From NCBI RefSeq assembly GCF_900099735.1, contig NZ_FNDT01000013.1:1-64000 (forward strand): 64,000 nucleotides of DNA, given 5' to 3'. Positions 1 through 7,961 of this stretch are shown in pieces. Below the pieces are notes generated by a model that saw only the letters and a list, made by a program, of their open reading frames with translations, ran no database searches and was not told the DNA's origin. The stretch is from Arthrobacter subterraneus (GTDB taxonomy: Bacteria; Actinomycetota; Actinomycetes; Actinomycetales; Micrococcaceae). The stretch's first letter is position 1. Each line of letters begins with the position of its first letter. The position numbers and the translations under genes were made by a program.

Positions 1-473
1 AACGCCCGCGCATACATCCCCGGCGACGCGTGACCCTGGAAAAACACCTGATCCCCACCACTGGGGTGATCCTTACCCTTGAAGAAATGATTGAACCCCA
101 CCTCATACAGGGTCGCCGCCCCCGCATACGTGGAAATATGACCGCCCACACCAATCTCCGGCCGCTGCGAACGATGCACCATCACCGCCGCGTTCCACCG
201 CATCCACGCCCGGAACTTCCGCTCGATCTCCTCATCCCCCGGGAACTCGGGCTCCTCATCAACCGGGATGGTATTCACATAATCAGTCGTCACAACACTG
301 GGAAGACCCACCGACCGGCCACCGGCACGCGCCAACAAACGACCCAACACCTCACGGGCACGCTCAGAACCACGCACATCAACCAGCTGATCAAACGACT
401 CAACCCACTCAGCCGTCTCCTCCGGATCCGAATCCACAGAACCCGCACCCACAATCCCCTGATCAGCAACCAT
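1..473 (-). CDS. aceE: Pyruvate dehydrogenase E1 component, homodimeric type (5' end only)
   Basis: The first 157 codons of a protein that continues past the left edge. E1 decarboxylates pyruvate with thiamine diphosphate and passes the acetyl group to the E2 lipoyl arm, linking glycolysis to the TCA cycle. The translation carries hallmarks of the homodimeric E1 N-terminus: DYVNTIP, then [19 protein letters not shown], then [22 protein letters not shown]. The ATG at 473 has a good ribosome site (AAAGAGG) a few bases upstream. The 193-base gap to the next gene is divergent promoter space. The family and subunit type are clear; the rest of the protein cannot be checked here. Confidence 0.93.
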   Translation of the reverse strand, partial: MVADQGIVGAGSVDSDPEETAEWVESFDQLVDVRGSERAREVLGRLLARAGGRSVGLPSVVTTDYVNTIPVDEEPEFPGDEEIERKFRAWMRWNAAVMVHRSQRPEIGVGGHISTYAGAATLYEVGFNHFFKGKDHPSGGDQVFFQGHASPGMYARA

Positions 474-666
474 GCCAAACCTCTTTCCGTGAGCGGATCG
501 TGTCCGCCCGATTCATGATTCGCCGGTAGTGCTCCCTCGCGCTGTCACGGCGGTGAATGGTCATATTTCACGGCAGATTTCGCCATGCGGAACTATTATT
601 CCATTACTATACCGGGGAAAACTGCCAGAATGGGAAAACCGACCAGAGAGGTATGTGCAAAACGTC

Positions 667-1428
667 ATGAACCAGTCCCCACTTCAACCCCGTGTCGCCG
701 TCGTCACGGGAGCCGGCTCCGGTATCGGACAGGCGGTAGCACAGCAGCTCCTGGAGGCTGGGTGGGCAGTTACCCTTACCGGGCGCCGCCTGGAACCGCT
801 GGAGAACACCGCCGGTGGATGGGGGCTGGCCCACTCAGTGGCCGCGGACATCAGCGTGCACGACGACGTCGTCCACCTCTTCGATCAGGTCCGCGAGCGC
901 TGGGGCAGGCTTGATCTGCTGTTCAACAACGCCGGCACCTACGGCCCGGCGGGCGCCGTCGACGAGATCAGCCCGGAGGACTGGTCCGCCACCGTGGCAA
1001 CCAATCTCACGGGCTCATTCCTGTGCGCGGCGGAGGGCTTCCGCATGATGCGGCATCAGGATCCGCAGGGCGGCCGGATCATCAACAACGGCTCAATCGC
1101 GGCGCATTCCCCGCGGCCCCGCTCGGTGGCATACACAGCAACCAAGCACGCCATCACCGGCCTGACCAAGTCGATTGAACTCGACGGCCGGCCCTACGGC
1201 ATCACCTGCGGCCAGATCGACATCGGCAATACCTCCACAGCCCTCATGGACACGCTCGGCGTGGATGCCGGAGCACTGCAGGCGGACGGCACACGCCGGG
1301 TGGAGCCGACCTTCCCCGTGGAGGAAGCAGCGCGGACGGTTCTGCACATGGCCCAGCTGCCGGCGTCGGCCAGCATCGGCACCGTGGTGATGACAGCCAG
1401 CGGCATGCCCTTCATCGGCCGCGGCTAG
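667..1428 (+). CDS. SDR-family oxidoreductase
   Basis: A 253-residue short-chain dehydrogenase/reductase, predicted to oxidise or reduce an unknown alcohol/ketone with NAD(P)(H). The nucleotide-binding glycine motif TGAGSGIG lies near residue 17, the NNAG motif near 90, and the active-site triad is a Ser near 145 with YTATK near 157. Length is normal for a classical SDR. The ATG at 667 gives the family's usual N-terminus. A purine-rich AGAGAGG at 645-651 is 15 bases away, so an in-frame GTG at 655 is an alternative start. A strong hairpin follows the stop codon. Substrate cannot be read from the sequence. Confidence 0.87.
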   Translation: MNQSPLQPRVAVVTGAGSGIGQAVAQQLLEAGWAVTLTGRRLEPLENTAGGWGLAHSVAADISVHDDVVHLFDQVRERWGRLDLLFNNAGTYGPAGAVDEISPEDWSATVATNLTGSFLCAAEGFRMMRHQDPQGGRIINNGSIAAHSPRPRSVAYTATKHAITGLTKSIELDGRPYGITCGQIDIGNTSTALMDTLGVDAGALQADGTRRVEPTFPVEEAARTVLHMAQLPASASIGTVVMTASGMPFIGRG

Positions 1429-1440
1429 GTCCCCACATGG

Positions 1441-1475
1441 AAGAGGCCCCTCGTTCCTGGAACGAGGGGCCTCTT
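1441..1475. terminator. Strong hairpin terminator between convergent genes
   Basis: A perfect 15-bp inverted repeat (AAGAGGCCCCTCGTT and its complement) with a 5-base loop. It lies just after the SDR stop and before the end of the opposite-strand small gene, so it can stop transcription in both directions. The A/T ends of the stem supply the short U tract. Confidence 0.85.
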
Positions 1476-1487
1476 GTGCCGTGTCTC

Positions 1488-1754
1488 TCAGCTGTACCAG
1501 AACCAGTGCGGAGGGCTCCACATGGGCGGCACCTGGTGTCCGTTGAATGATCCGCAGACAGAGCAGGAGTAGCTGACGCTGGCAGCAAGGAGATCCCGCG
1601 CTTCAGAAGAGACGCGGGCTGGAACGAAGTCCTCGTAGATCAGGAACTCGTCGGTGTTGCACCGTTCACACCAGGGCAGAGCGCCATCCCGCTCTGCCAG
1701 TTGCCCCGTCGAGGGCAGCGTGGAACTTCGATGGTCCGGATTGATAATCGTCAT
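1488..1754 (-). CDS. Small CxxC protein of unknown function
   Basis: An 88-residue protein I do not recognise. It has two cysteine pairs, CERCNTDEF in the N-terminal half and CSVCGSFNGH in the C-terminal half, arranged like a zinc ribbon, and a Trp/Pro-rich C-terminus (PPMWSPPHWFWYS). The ATG at 1754 is the simplest start; an in-frame TTG at 1778 would add eight residues. It is divergent from the excisionase-type gene across a short AT-rich spacer holding a 16-bp palindrome, and it ends against a strong terminator. A zinc-binding role is inferred only from the cysteine spacing. Confidence 0.65.
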   Translation of the reverse strand: MTIINPDHRSSTLPSTGQLAERDGALPWCERCNTDEFLIYEDFVPARVSSEARDLLAASVSYSCSVCGSFNGHQVPPMWSPPHWFWYS

Positions 1755-1798
1755 TGGTCTGTCACCGTCCAACCGCAATAAACTACTCAGGGGTAACT

Positions 1799-1814
1799 AC
1801 TAAGCGCGCTTAGT
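1799..1814. promoter_or_regulatory. 16-bp perfect palindrome in a divergent promoter region
   Basis: ACTAAGCGCGCTTAGT reads identically on both strands and sits in an AT-rich gap between the CxxC gene and the excisionase-type gene. It is a plausible operator. The neighbouring DNA-binding protein is the obvious candidate to bind it, but nothing in the sequence proves that. Confidence 0.5.
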
Positions 1815-1897
1815 TAAGGTTTAATAACAATACCGTTTGAATGCTAATTAGGGAAGCTACTAGTAACGAAAAGCAACCGCATTGGCAGAATGGTGGC

Positions 1898-2281
1898 ATG
1901 ACCCAACCGCGCTCCCGGATCTCCCAGACGCTCCCCGAAAGTGAGCGCCGGCCCCTCGCACGCACCCTCGCCGAAAACCGCGATATCACCGTCTTTGTTG
2001 ACGGCACTGCGGTGAAGCTCCCCGATGAGGCGAGGGACGCCGTCGTCGACCTTCTACGGCGCCTTGCCGCAGGTGATGCCGTCACGGTGTCCTCCGTTGC
2101 GGAGACCCTGACCACCTCGCAGGCCGCCGAGGCGGCGGGAATCTCCCACACCTATCTCCGGAACCTGACCGACGCCGGTGTGATTCCCGTCGAATACCGC
2201 GGGACCCATCGGCGCATCCGGAAGGACGCCATCGACGCCTGGCTTGCCGCCCAGAAGAGGTCAGATGCGGGGACGGTGTGA
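1898..2281 (+). CDS. Excisionase-family DNA-binding protein (orphan antitoxin-like)
   Basis: A 127-residue protein with a MerR/excisionase-type helix-turn-helix near residues 70-118 (TTSQAAEAAGISHTYLRNL, then a wing with GTHRRIRKDAIDAWL). The N-terminal half resembles antitoxins usually followed by a PIN-domain toxin gene. No toxin follows here: the next gene is a convergent PucR regulator whose 3' end overlaps by 21 bases. The ATG at 1898 was preferred to the more upstream in-frame start because it matches the usual family N-terminus. It may be a solitary regulator or the remnant of a toxin-antitoxin pair. Confidence 0.75.
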   Translation: MTQPRSRISQTLPESERRPLARTLAENRDITVFVDGTAVKLPDEARDAVVDLLRRLAAGDAVTVSSVAETLTTSQAAEAAGISHTYLRNLTDAGVIPVEYRGTHRRIRKDAIDAWLAAQKRSDAGTV

Positions 2282-3475
2282 CCAGCGCCGCGCCTTGAGC
2301 GCCAGGTGCAGTTCGAGCCGGACCGCACCGCTCAGCGGATCGGCCCCGATCACCGACCGGACCCTGGCCAACCGGTTGTAGACGCTGCTGCGGTGCAGGT
2401 GGAGCTGCTGCGCCACGTCCTGGACCGAACCGTTCTTGTCGAACAATAGCTCCAGGACCGGCAGCAGTTCATTGCTCCGGTCATACTCCAGAAGCTCTGT
2501 GAAGAAGACCGAACGAGGCGAAGATGCCTGCCAGCCGGCGCCCGCCAGAAACTGGTACGCCCCGATCGACCTGTATTCCACAGCGTCACCGAACTGCGGA
2601 TCAACGGCGGCTGCCTGCACCGCCGCCCGCGCCTGTACGTACGCGCCCTCCAACCCCTCCGGCGCGGCGAAGGGTTCACTGGCACCGCAGATGAGCGGCA
2701 CATCCGCCGCGCCTGTCACCGCAGCCAGTCGTTCACCATAACGACGCCGGATCACCGCCAGCTCAGCCTGCCCTGCATGGTGGCGCACCAGCAGGACGGA
2801 GTGCGTCGATTCGCCGGCACTGAAGACGACGGCGTCGGCCCCCACCGTTGCCTGGAGGGCTGCGGTGCGGCGGGCCAACGTGCCGTCCCCGACGGCAGCA
2901 GGCCGACCCGGAACCGGGCGGTCGAACAGCACCTGGCAGTGCCACGGCGCGGTGCCGTCCAGCTCCGGCCACCCGGCGCACTCCTCCAGTGCCCGGCGGT
3001 CGCCTCCCGCCGCGGCGAGGAAGGCTGCCTCCCGCCGGGTGCGGTGTTCTGATCCAGCGGTGTTGTCTTCCAGGAGCAGCGCCGCCAGCCTGTCAATATC
3101 CGCACGCACCCCGGGAAGCTGCTCCAGAATGTGCGCGGCGGTATCTTCACCGGAATCCTGCTGCACCCAGAGGTACCCCACCCGGAAACCGCGCACCAAC
3201 AGCGGCACACACACCCGCCCCAACATTCCAAGGTCTGCATTGGCCGGGACCGCAACGGGCCGCACCGCCGTCGCGATTCCATGCTGAAGCTGCCAGGCGC
3301 TCACATCCGCCGGGACCTTCTTGCTCAGCAGGAAGTTGACGCGCACGCGGTCGGCAGACGACTGGTGGCTGCTGTAGGCGAGGAGCATGCCGTCAAGATC
3401 CTCCAGCGAGAGCCCGCGCCCCAGCCGTGCAGCAATCCGCTCGACTTCACGCTCCACCTGGGTTGTCTGCACCAC
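2261..3475 (-). CDS. PucR-family transcriptional regulator, probable regulator of ald
   Basis: A 404-residue regulator. The C-terminus has the PucR helix-turn-helix (SVQDVAQQLHLHRSSVYNRL, followed by IGADPLSGAVRLELHLAL). The first two thirds is the poorly conserved sensory/GGDEF-like region of this family. The start is GTG at 3475 with AGGATGAG just upstream. It is divergent from alanine dehydrogenase across a 292-base gap with a clear inverted repeat. PucR-family AdeR controls ald in Bacillus, so a role as ald activator is a reasonable inference. The 3' end overlaps the excisionase-type gene by 21 bases. Confidence 0.85.
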   Translation of the reverse strand: MVQTTQVEREVERIAARLGRGLSLEDLDGMLLAYSSHQSSADRVRVNFLLSKKVPADVSAWQLQHGIATAVRPVAVPANADLGMLGRVCVPLLVRGFRVGYLWVQQDSGEDTAAHILEQLPGVRADIDRLAALLLEDNTAGSEHRTRREAAFLAAAGGDRRALEECAGWPELDGTAPWHCQVLFDRPVPGRPAAVGDGTLARRTAALQATVGADAVVFSAGESTHSVLLVRHHAGQAELAVIRRRYGERLAAVTGAADVPLICGASEPFAAPEGLEGAYVQARAAVQAAAVDPQFGDAVEYRSIGAYQFLAGAGWQASSPRSVFFTELLEYDRSNELLPVLELLFDKNGSVQDVAQQLHLHRSSVYNRLARVRSVIGADPLSGAVRLELHLALKARRWSHRPRI

Positions 3476-3496
3476 CTCATCCTAGGACCGTAGCGA

Positions 3497-3530
3497 CGAC
3501 ATTTGGCGTCCCACCACTCGACAAATGTCG
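3497..3530. promoter_or_regulatory. Candidate operator between pucR-type gene and ald
   Basis: Inverted repeat CGACATTTG (3497-3505) and CAAATGTCG (3522-3530) with a 16-base spacer; the second arm is itself part of a small palindrome, CGACAAATGTCG. It lies right upstream of the PucR-type start codon and about 240 bases from ald, as expected for an autoregulatory and activator site. Confidence 0.5.
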
Positions 3531-3767
3531 ACTGGCTCCTGGGGGCCATCCGTGCTAGTGATGCCAGTCACATCCTCGGTTCCGGCTCTTGCCCACGCGG
3601 AACGCAGCGGAAACGACGACGAGGCCACCCGCCGTCGTCGTTCCGCCTTTCTGGAGCAGAAATTTTCGGCCCTGTCCGGGCGGATGAAGCGCTCGTATCC
3701 TTGAGGAACACAGGCCACAAACCCCACCGGCCGTCCTGAGCCAACCTGAGAGCAAACGGAGAATCCC

Positions 3768-4880
3768 GTGATCATCGGCGTCCCCAAAGAAGTGAAGAAC
3801 AACGAGTTCCGCGTGGCCATCACGGCCTCCGGCGTGCATGAGTTCCGCACCCACGGTCATACCGTCCTCGTGGAGCGCTCGGCAGGCGTCGGGTCGAACA
3901 TCACCGACGAAGAGTACGTAGCGGCCGGTGCGGAGATCGTGGACGACGCCGACGACGTCTGGGCGCGCGCCGACATGGTCATGAAGGTGAAGGAACCCAT
4001 CGCGGAGGAGTACCACCGCTTCCGCGCCGGTTTGATCCTCTTCACCTATCTGCACCTCGCCGCTGAACCGAAGCTGACGCATGCCCTGATGGAGTCCGGC
4101 GTCACCGCCATCGCCTACGAGACCGTGCAGGATGGGCGGGCGCTTCCCCTGCTGGCTCCGATGTCCGAGGTGGCGGGGCGGCTGTCCGTCCAGGTCGGTG
4201 CGCAGGTCATGACCGCGCCGGCCGGGGGCCCGGGGCTGCTCCTCGGCGGCGTCCCCGGTGTCCGTCCGGCGAAGGTTGTGGTGCTCGGTGCGGGCGTTGC
4301 CGGCACAAACGCCACGGCCATGGCGGTCGGAACCGGCGCCGACGTCACCGTTCTCGATATCAACATCGCACGGCTGCGTGAACTGGACGCCCAGTACGCG
4401 GGGCGGATCCGGACCATCGCATCCAATGCCTTCGAAATCGAGCGGGCAGTGCTGGACGCCGACCTGGTTATCGGCTCGGTCCTGATCCCGGGCGCCAAGG
4501 CGCCAAAGCTCGTCACCAATGAGATGGTTGCCCGCATGAAACCCGGCAGTGTGCTGGTGGACATTGCGGTGGACCAGGGCGGCTGCTTCGAGGACTCACA
4601 CGTCACCACGCACGAGGACCCCACGTTCACCGTCCACCAGTCGCTGTTCTACTGCGTGGGCAACATGCCCGGTGCCGTACCGAACACCTCCACCTATGCA
4701 CTGACCAACGTCACCCTGCGCTACGCAGTGGCGCTGGCGGACCTGGGTGTGCGCGGCGCGTTCGAGGCGATCCCTGCGCTGGCTCACGGCCTCAACATTG
4801 CAGACGGCGCGGTTGCCCACCACTCCGTGTCCGAGGCTCACAACCTGGAACTTACCGAGGACTGGCGCCGGCTCGTCTAG
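3768..4880 (+). CDS. ald: Alanine dehydrogenase
   Basis: A 370-residue enzyme that interconverts L-alanine and pyruvate plus ammonia with NAD(H). The N-terminus MIIGVPKEVKNNEFRVA and the Rossmann motif VVVLGAGVAGTNATAMA (near residue 170) are diagnostic, and the length is standard. The GTG start at 3768 has ACGGAGA as ribosome site. The stop codon overlaps the stop of the convergent oxidoreductase within a shared CTAG. The divergent PucR-type gene probably controls it, linking alanine breakdown to nitrogen and carbon supply. Confident assignment. Confidence 0.95.
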   Translation: MIIGVPKEVKNNEFRVAITASGVHEFRTHGHTVLVERSAGVGSNITDEEYVAAGAEIVDDADDVWARADMVMKVKEPIAEEYHRFRAGLILFTYLHLAAEPKLTHALMESGVTAIAYETVQDGRALPLLAPMSEVAGRLSVQVGAQVMTAPAGGPGLLLGGVPGVRPAKVVVLGAGVAGTNATAMAVGTGADVTVLDINIARLRELDAQYAGRIRTIASNAFEIERAVLDADLVIGSVLIPGAKAPKLVTNEMVARMKPGSVLVDIAVDQGGCFEDSHVTTHEDPTFTVHQSLFYCVGNMPGAVPNTSTYALTNVTLRYAVALADLGVRGAFEAIPALAHGLNIADGAVAHHSVSEAHNLELTEDWRRLV

Positions 4881-5899
4881 AAGGCGAGCGCGGCCTCGAT
4901 GATCCGGTGGGCGCGGAGGCTGTCCGCCGGGTCAACCGGCACGGGTGCCCCGTTCTGGATCGCCGCTGCCAGGAGCTCATAGAAGGCGGGGTAACTGCCG
5001 TTCTCCGTGGGCAGCCGCGTTGACTCCTGATCAAACCCGAGCAGACCCCAGGCGAGCTTGTCCTCGACGCCGTAACCGGGATCCGTAGGAAGCATGCCGG
5101 CGTCAACCGCGGCCTCCTGCACATCGGCTCCCCACTTTGTGTAGGCCGACTCCGATCCCGTCACCCGGAACCGCGGCGCTGCCTGCGGGGCCAGCGCATT
5201 CATCCACAGGTGGCTGATCACTCCGGAAGCATGCCGCAGGGCGAGGAAGACGTCGTCGTCGGGCCCTCCGGTTTCCCGGTGAGCAGCGCGCTCCACGTGG
5301 ACGAGTTCAGCGTCCCCGAAGAGTTGCAGTGCCTGGTCGATCAGGTGCGGACCGAGGTCGTAGAGGATTCCGCCGCCTTCATCCGCGTTACTGGTGGCCT
5401 TCCACGGCTTGGTGACCAGGGGCTTGTAGCTTTCCATGCGGGACTCGAACCGGCGCACGGTGCCGAGCGTGCCCTCCGCGAGGAGTTTGCGCACCGTCAG
5501 GAAATCGCCGTCCCAGCGCCTGTTCTGGAAGACGGTCAGCAGCTGACCCTCTTCGCGGGCGATGCCGATCAGCCTCTCCCCGTCCGCTGAATCCACCACG
5601 AACGGCTTGTCAACGACGACGGCGGCACCTCCCCTGAGAGCCCGCTCGGCCAGCGGCGCGTGGGTAGCCGGCGGCGTGCTGACCACCACGAGGTCCAGCC
5701 GGTCCAGCTGCTGCTCCAGCTCATCGGCGCTTCGGACGATCCGCGCCTCGGGATACTGTGCCTCCACCTGCGCAATGCGGTCATCATTGGCGGTCACCAC
5801 AACCTCCAGGGCATACCGCGGGTTGGCACTGATGAACGGCGCGTGGAAGACGCGCCCGCCCAACCCAAATCCGACGACGGCTGTCCTGATGTGCTCCAT
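4877..5899 (-). CDS. Gfo/Idh/MocA-family oxidoreductase
   Basis: A 340-residue NAD(P)-dependent dehydrogenase of the glucose-fructose oxidoreductase/inositol dehydrogenase family. It opens with the Rossmann segment VVGFGLGGRVFHAPF, and VVDKPFV near residue 95 is the family's substrate/cofactor-site motif. The second half is the mixed alpha/beta substrate domain with GGILYDLGPHLIDQAL. It is transcribed away from the winged-helix gene and converges on ald with a four-base overlap. The substrate (sugar, cyclitol or derivative) is not predictable. Confidence 0.88.
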   Translation of the reverse strand: MEHIRTAVVGFGLGGRVFHAPFISANPRYALEVVVTANDDRIAQVEAQYPEARIVRSADELEQQLDRLDLVVVSTPPATHAPLAERALRGGAAVVVDKPFVVDSADGERLIGIAREEGQLLTVFQNRRWDGDFLTVRKLLAEGTLGTVRRFESRMESYKPLVTKPWKATSNADEGGGILYDLGPHLIDQALQLFGDAELVHVERAAHRETGGPDDDVFLALRHASGVISHLWMNALAPQAAPRFRVTGSESAYTKWGADVQEAAVDAGMLPTDPGYGVEDKLAWGLLGFDQESTRLPTENGSYPAFYELLAAAIQNGAPVPVDPADSLRAHRIIEAALAF

Positions 5900-5952
5900 G
5901 CTCCAACCCTAGGACCGCGACCGATGCGGAGGTGTCAGCCGTGGGCTGAATT

Positions 5953-5987
5953 GTCGAAATTTCGACGGGACGCCGCCATACTATAAT
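5953..5987 (+). promoter_or_regulatory. Promoter with consensus -10 and overlapping palindrome
   Basis: A perfect -10 box TATAAT (5982-5987) precedes the winged-helix gene. The 14-bp perfect palindrome GTCGAAATTTCGAC (5953-5966) covers the expected -35 position, so a protein bound there would block this promoter. It also lies about 55 bases upstream of the divergent oxidoreductase gene, so it may control both. Confidence 0.6.
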
Positions 5988-6040
5988 TCTTGATCGGTCA
6001 AGCAGCGGCCACGAATTCCTCGCACCCAAGGGACCCTGAC

Positions 6041-6550
6041 ATGGCCGCTGCCCAAGACAACACTGCGCAATCGACCCCTGAATCGGGCGTTGACCTGCCC
6101 GCACCGAACCTCTCCCCCGCTGCTTCCGGAATGAATGACGACGCCGGTGCACCGGTGGATACCCACTCCACCCGACTGATGCTCACCACTGCGGCGCACT
6201 TTGTTCAGCAGCACCTGCACTCCGAGTTAGCGGAGCTGGGGTTGACTCCCCTCGACCTGTCTGTCCTGAGCGGGCTCGCCGAACACCCCGGTGCCGCGGT
6301 TTCCGACGTTGCAGCGCAGTGCCTCCTGTCCGAGTCCACCGTTGAGCGCTCCCTTGCCGAATTGGCGCAGCTGGGCTATGTGGTGGCGGAGAACGGCAGG
6401 CACACCATCTCGGCCGACGGCAGCAGGGCTCTTACCGACGCCCGGGCGCTTGAGGATGAACTCTTCGCCGAAAAGAGCACCACGCTTCGGATGGAACTGA
6501 GCTCCCTCATCAACCGGCTTCGTGATGGCGGGGTCCTGGATCCGAAGTAG
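6041..6550 (+). CDS. MarR-like winged-helix regulator
   Basis: A 169-residue protein. After about 40 low-complexity residues comes a winged-helix fold resembling MarR: LTPLDLSVLSGLAEHPGAAV, then a recognition-helix segment LLSESTVERSLAELAQLGYV, then a wing (NGRHTISADG). The ATG at 6041 was chosen because more upstream in-frame codons overlap the TATAAT promoter. A palindrome at the -35 region suggests autoregulation. No effector is evident. A strong terminator shared with the convergent small gene follows. Confidence 0.72.
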   Translation: MAAAQDNTAQSTPESGVDLPAPNLSPAASGMNDDAGAPVDTHSTRLMLTTAAHFVQQHLHSELAELGLTPLDLSVLSGLAEHPGAAVSDVAAQCLLSESTVERSLAELAQLGYVVAENGRHTISADGSRALTDARALEDELFAEKSTTLRMELSSLINRLRDGGVLDPK

Positions 6551-6598
6551 TCCCGGAGTCCCGTGCCGGCAGAGCTGGCACCCCTTCATCTGAACGCG

Positions 6599-6628
6599 AA
6601 AGCCCGGACCGGTCACGGTCCGGGCTTT
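6599..6628. terminator. Bidirectional terminator hairpin
   Basis: Perfect 12-bp stem AAAGCCCGGACC with a 6-base loop, bounded by A and T runs on either side. It separates the winged-helix gene from the convergent peptide cassette and marks the end of the cassette operon. Confidence 0.85.
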
Positions 6629-6657
6629 GCAACTCCTGTTTTTGCGCGGGGTTGAGG

Positions 6658-6849
6658 TTAGTGCCAGAGACTGTCAGCCCAGGCGGCGTCCCGAAGGTAG
6701 TCCCGGGCGGCCCCCACTTCCCAAAGCTCTCCCTGCGAGGCGAGCACCCCCATCCCCCGGAGGTCCTCCACGGTGTCCGGGGAACAGCCCAGGGCAACGC
6801 TCAAATCGAATGCGTCAGCGGCAAGGATGACATCTTTGTTGTGGGCCAT
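6658..6849 (-). CDS. 63-residue protein, last gene of the peptide cassette
   Basis: A small soluble protein I do not recognise. It has an ATG at 6849 and a clear ribosome site (AGGAAAGGAAAG). The sequence is acidic and helical, with CSPDTVEDLRGMGVLASQ in the middle and a Trp-containing tail, DYLRDAAWADSLWH. It begins 51 bases after the SpaB-C-like gene and ends just before the terminator, so it is probably the third gene of that operon. It might be an accessory or recognition protein, or a second peptide substrate; there is no signal peptide. Confidence 0.65.
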   Translation of the reverse strand: MAHNKDVILAADAFDLSVALGCSPDTVEDLRGMGVLASQGELWEVGAARDYLRDAAWADSLWH

Positions 6850-6900
6850 GCTGCACTTTCCTTTCCTCGTCCTGGGTGGCGACGATCGAGCGGGACGTAG

Positions 6901-7864
6901 TCAGTTTCGGTTGAACAGGGCGCGTTCGCGGTCAACGCTCCATGTGCGGGCGTACAAACCGAGTACGGCTTCCTCGCGGGCGCTGAAACCGAGGCGGTTC
7001 AATGTCATGTGTGCCTGATGCACGGTGAGGTGCTGGGCGCTGCGGCTCACGCGCGCCTTGTCGGCGCGGTACAGATAGGTGTCAATGGAGCGGCACCAGC
7101 GGCGCCTCCAGTTGTGGACGGCCGATTCCGCTGCCGTTGCCGCCATCAGGCCCTGGAATGCCGGCACCTTCGCGTTGACCTGGTTGGTCATGGCTTCGCG
7201 GACGGCGGCCCCGCGCGGCCCAAGATCCGGGGTGCAGGTCTTCAGGTGGCTGTCCCAGTAGTAGTCCCAGGAGATGCGGCGCCGGTCAGCCCAGCTGGCT
7301 GACCGTGAGCCCTTCATCATGCTCCGTGCGGAATCAAACAGGACAAGAGCGGCGAACGCGGACCGGCTGTGCATCCTGGCGAAGCGCTGCGTTCCCCAGG
7401 CGGCCAGCTCGGAGGAGAGTTCAAAGACTTCCTCTGCGAGCTGCAGGCCTTCCACTCCCCCGTACTTGAACAGCTCGGCTTCCAGCTGGGGATCAGCCTC
7501 CTCGATGCCGCGCAGGTAATAGCCGCTGGCTACGGGCGTGGAAACCGATTGGCGGGAAGGCAGAGCGGACAGCGTGCCGCCGGAACGCTTCAGCAGAACC
7601 TGATGGACCGTCTGCAGCCGTTCGATGGTGGTGGGCGGTGCCAGGATGTGCAGGCGTACCTGCACGGAAGAAGATGGCTCCACACTCCGCGTGTAGAACC
7701 ATCTTCCGGCCCGCAGTACCTGAGCCTGCGCCGCCAGCGGGGTAACCAGGTCTCCTAATGATGCCGTCCGCTACATCGGAGCCGCCTGCATGAGTGGAGA
7801 GATGCCACCATTGAGCGCTGAGTGCTGTTCGTGAGGCGGTTCGAACTGCTGTCAGCTGACTCAT
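6901..7864 (-). CDS. Stand-alone SpaB-C/thiopeptide-type biosynthesis protein, interrupted by a +1 shift
   Basis: The long frame (6901-7683 from a GTG) lacks the start of its domain. Homologous-looking sequence continues upstream (DLVTPLAAQ, then GRWFYTRSVEPSSSVQVRLH), but that frame has no usable start codon and ends at a TAG (7771-7773). A second frame begins at ATG 7864 after an excellent AAGGAGG site and reads sensibly (AQWWHLSTHAGGSDVADGIIR) up to 7754. Skipping base 7753, within tandem rare Arg codons AGG-AGA, joins the two into a 320-residue protein. The joined sequence resembles the SpaB C-terminal/thiopeptide-type bacteriocin domain: W-F-Y-x-R near 56 and LFKYGGVEGLQLAEEVFELS near 135. 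Such proteins act on peptides in lanthipeptide/thiopeptide pathways. Frameshift mutation, sequence error or programmed shift are all possible. Confidence 0.65.
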
Positions 7865-7961
7865 GGCATCCTCCTTCGGGCTCATGGTTACCGCCGCTGG
7901 GGCGAGTCTTTATGTGTTCCAGATTTCGACGACGAAGCCTGAATCGCTATGAAGGTGGGTC

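Noticed and set aside
7493..7753. Continuation of the MSQLTAV frame past the proposed frameshift
   Set aside because: After 7754 it becomes Gly/Ala/His-rich without resemblance to anything, while the other frame holds the conserved domain.
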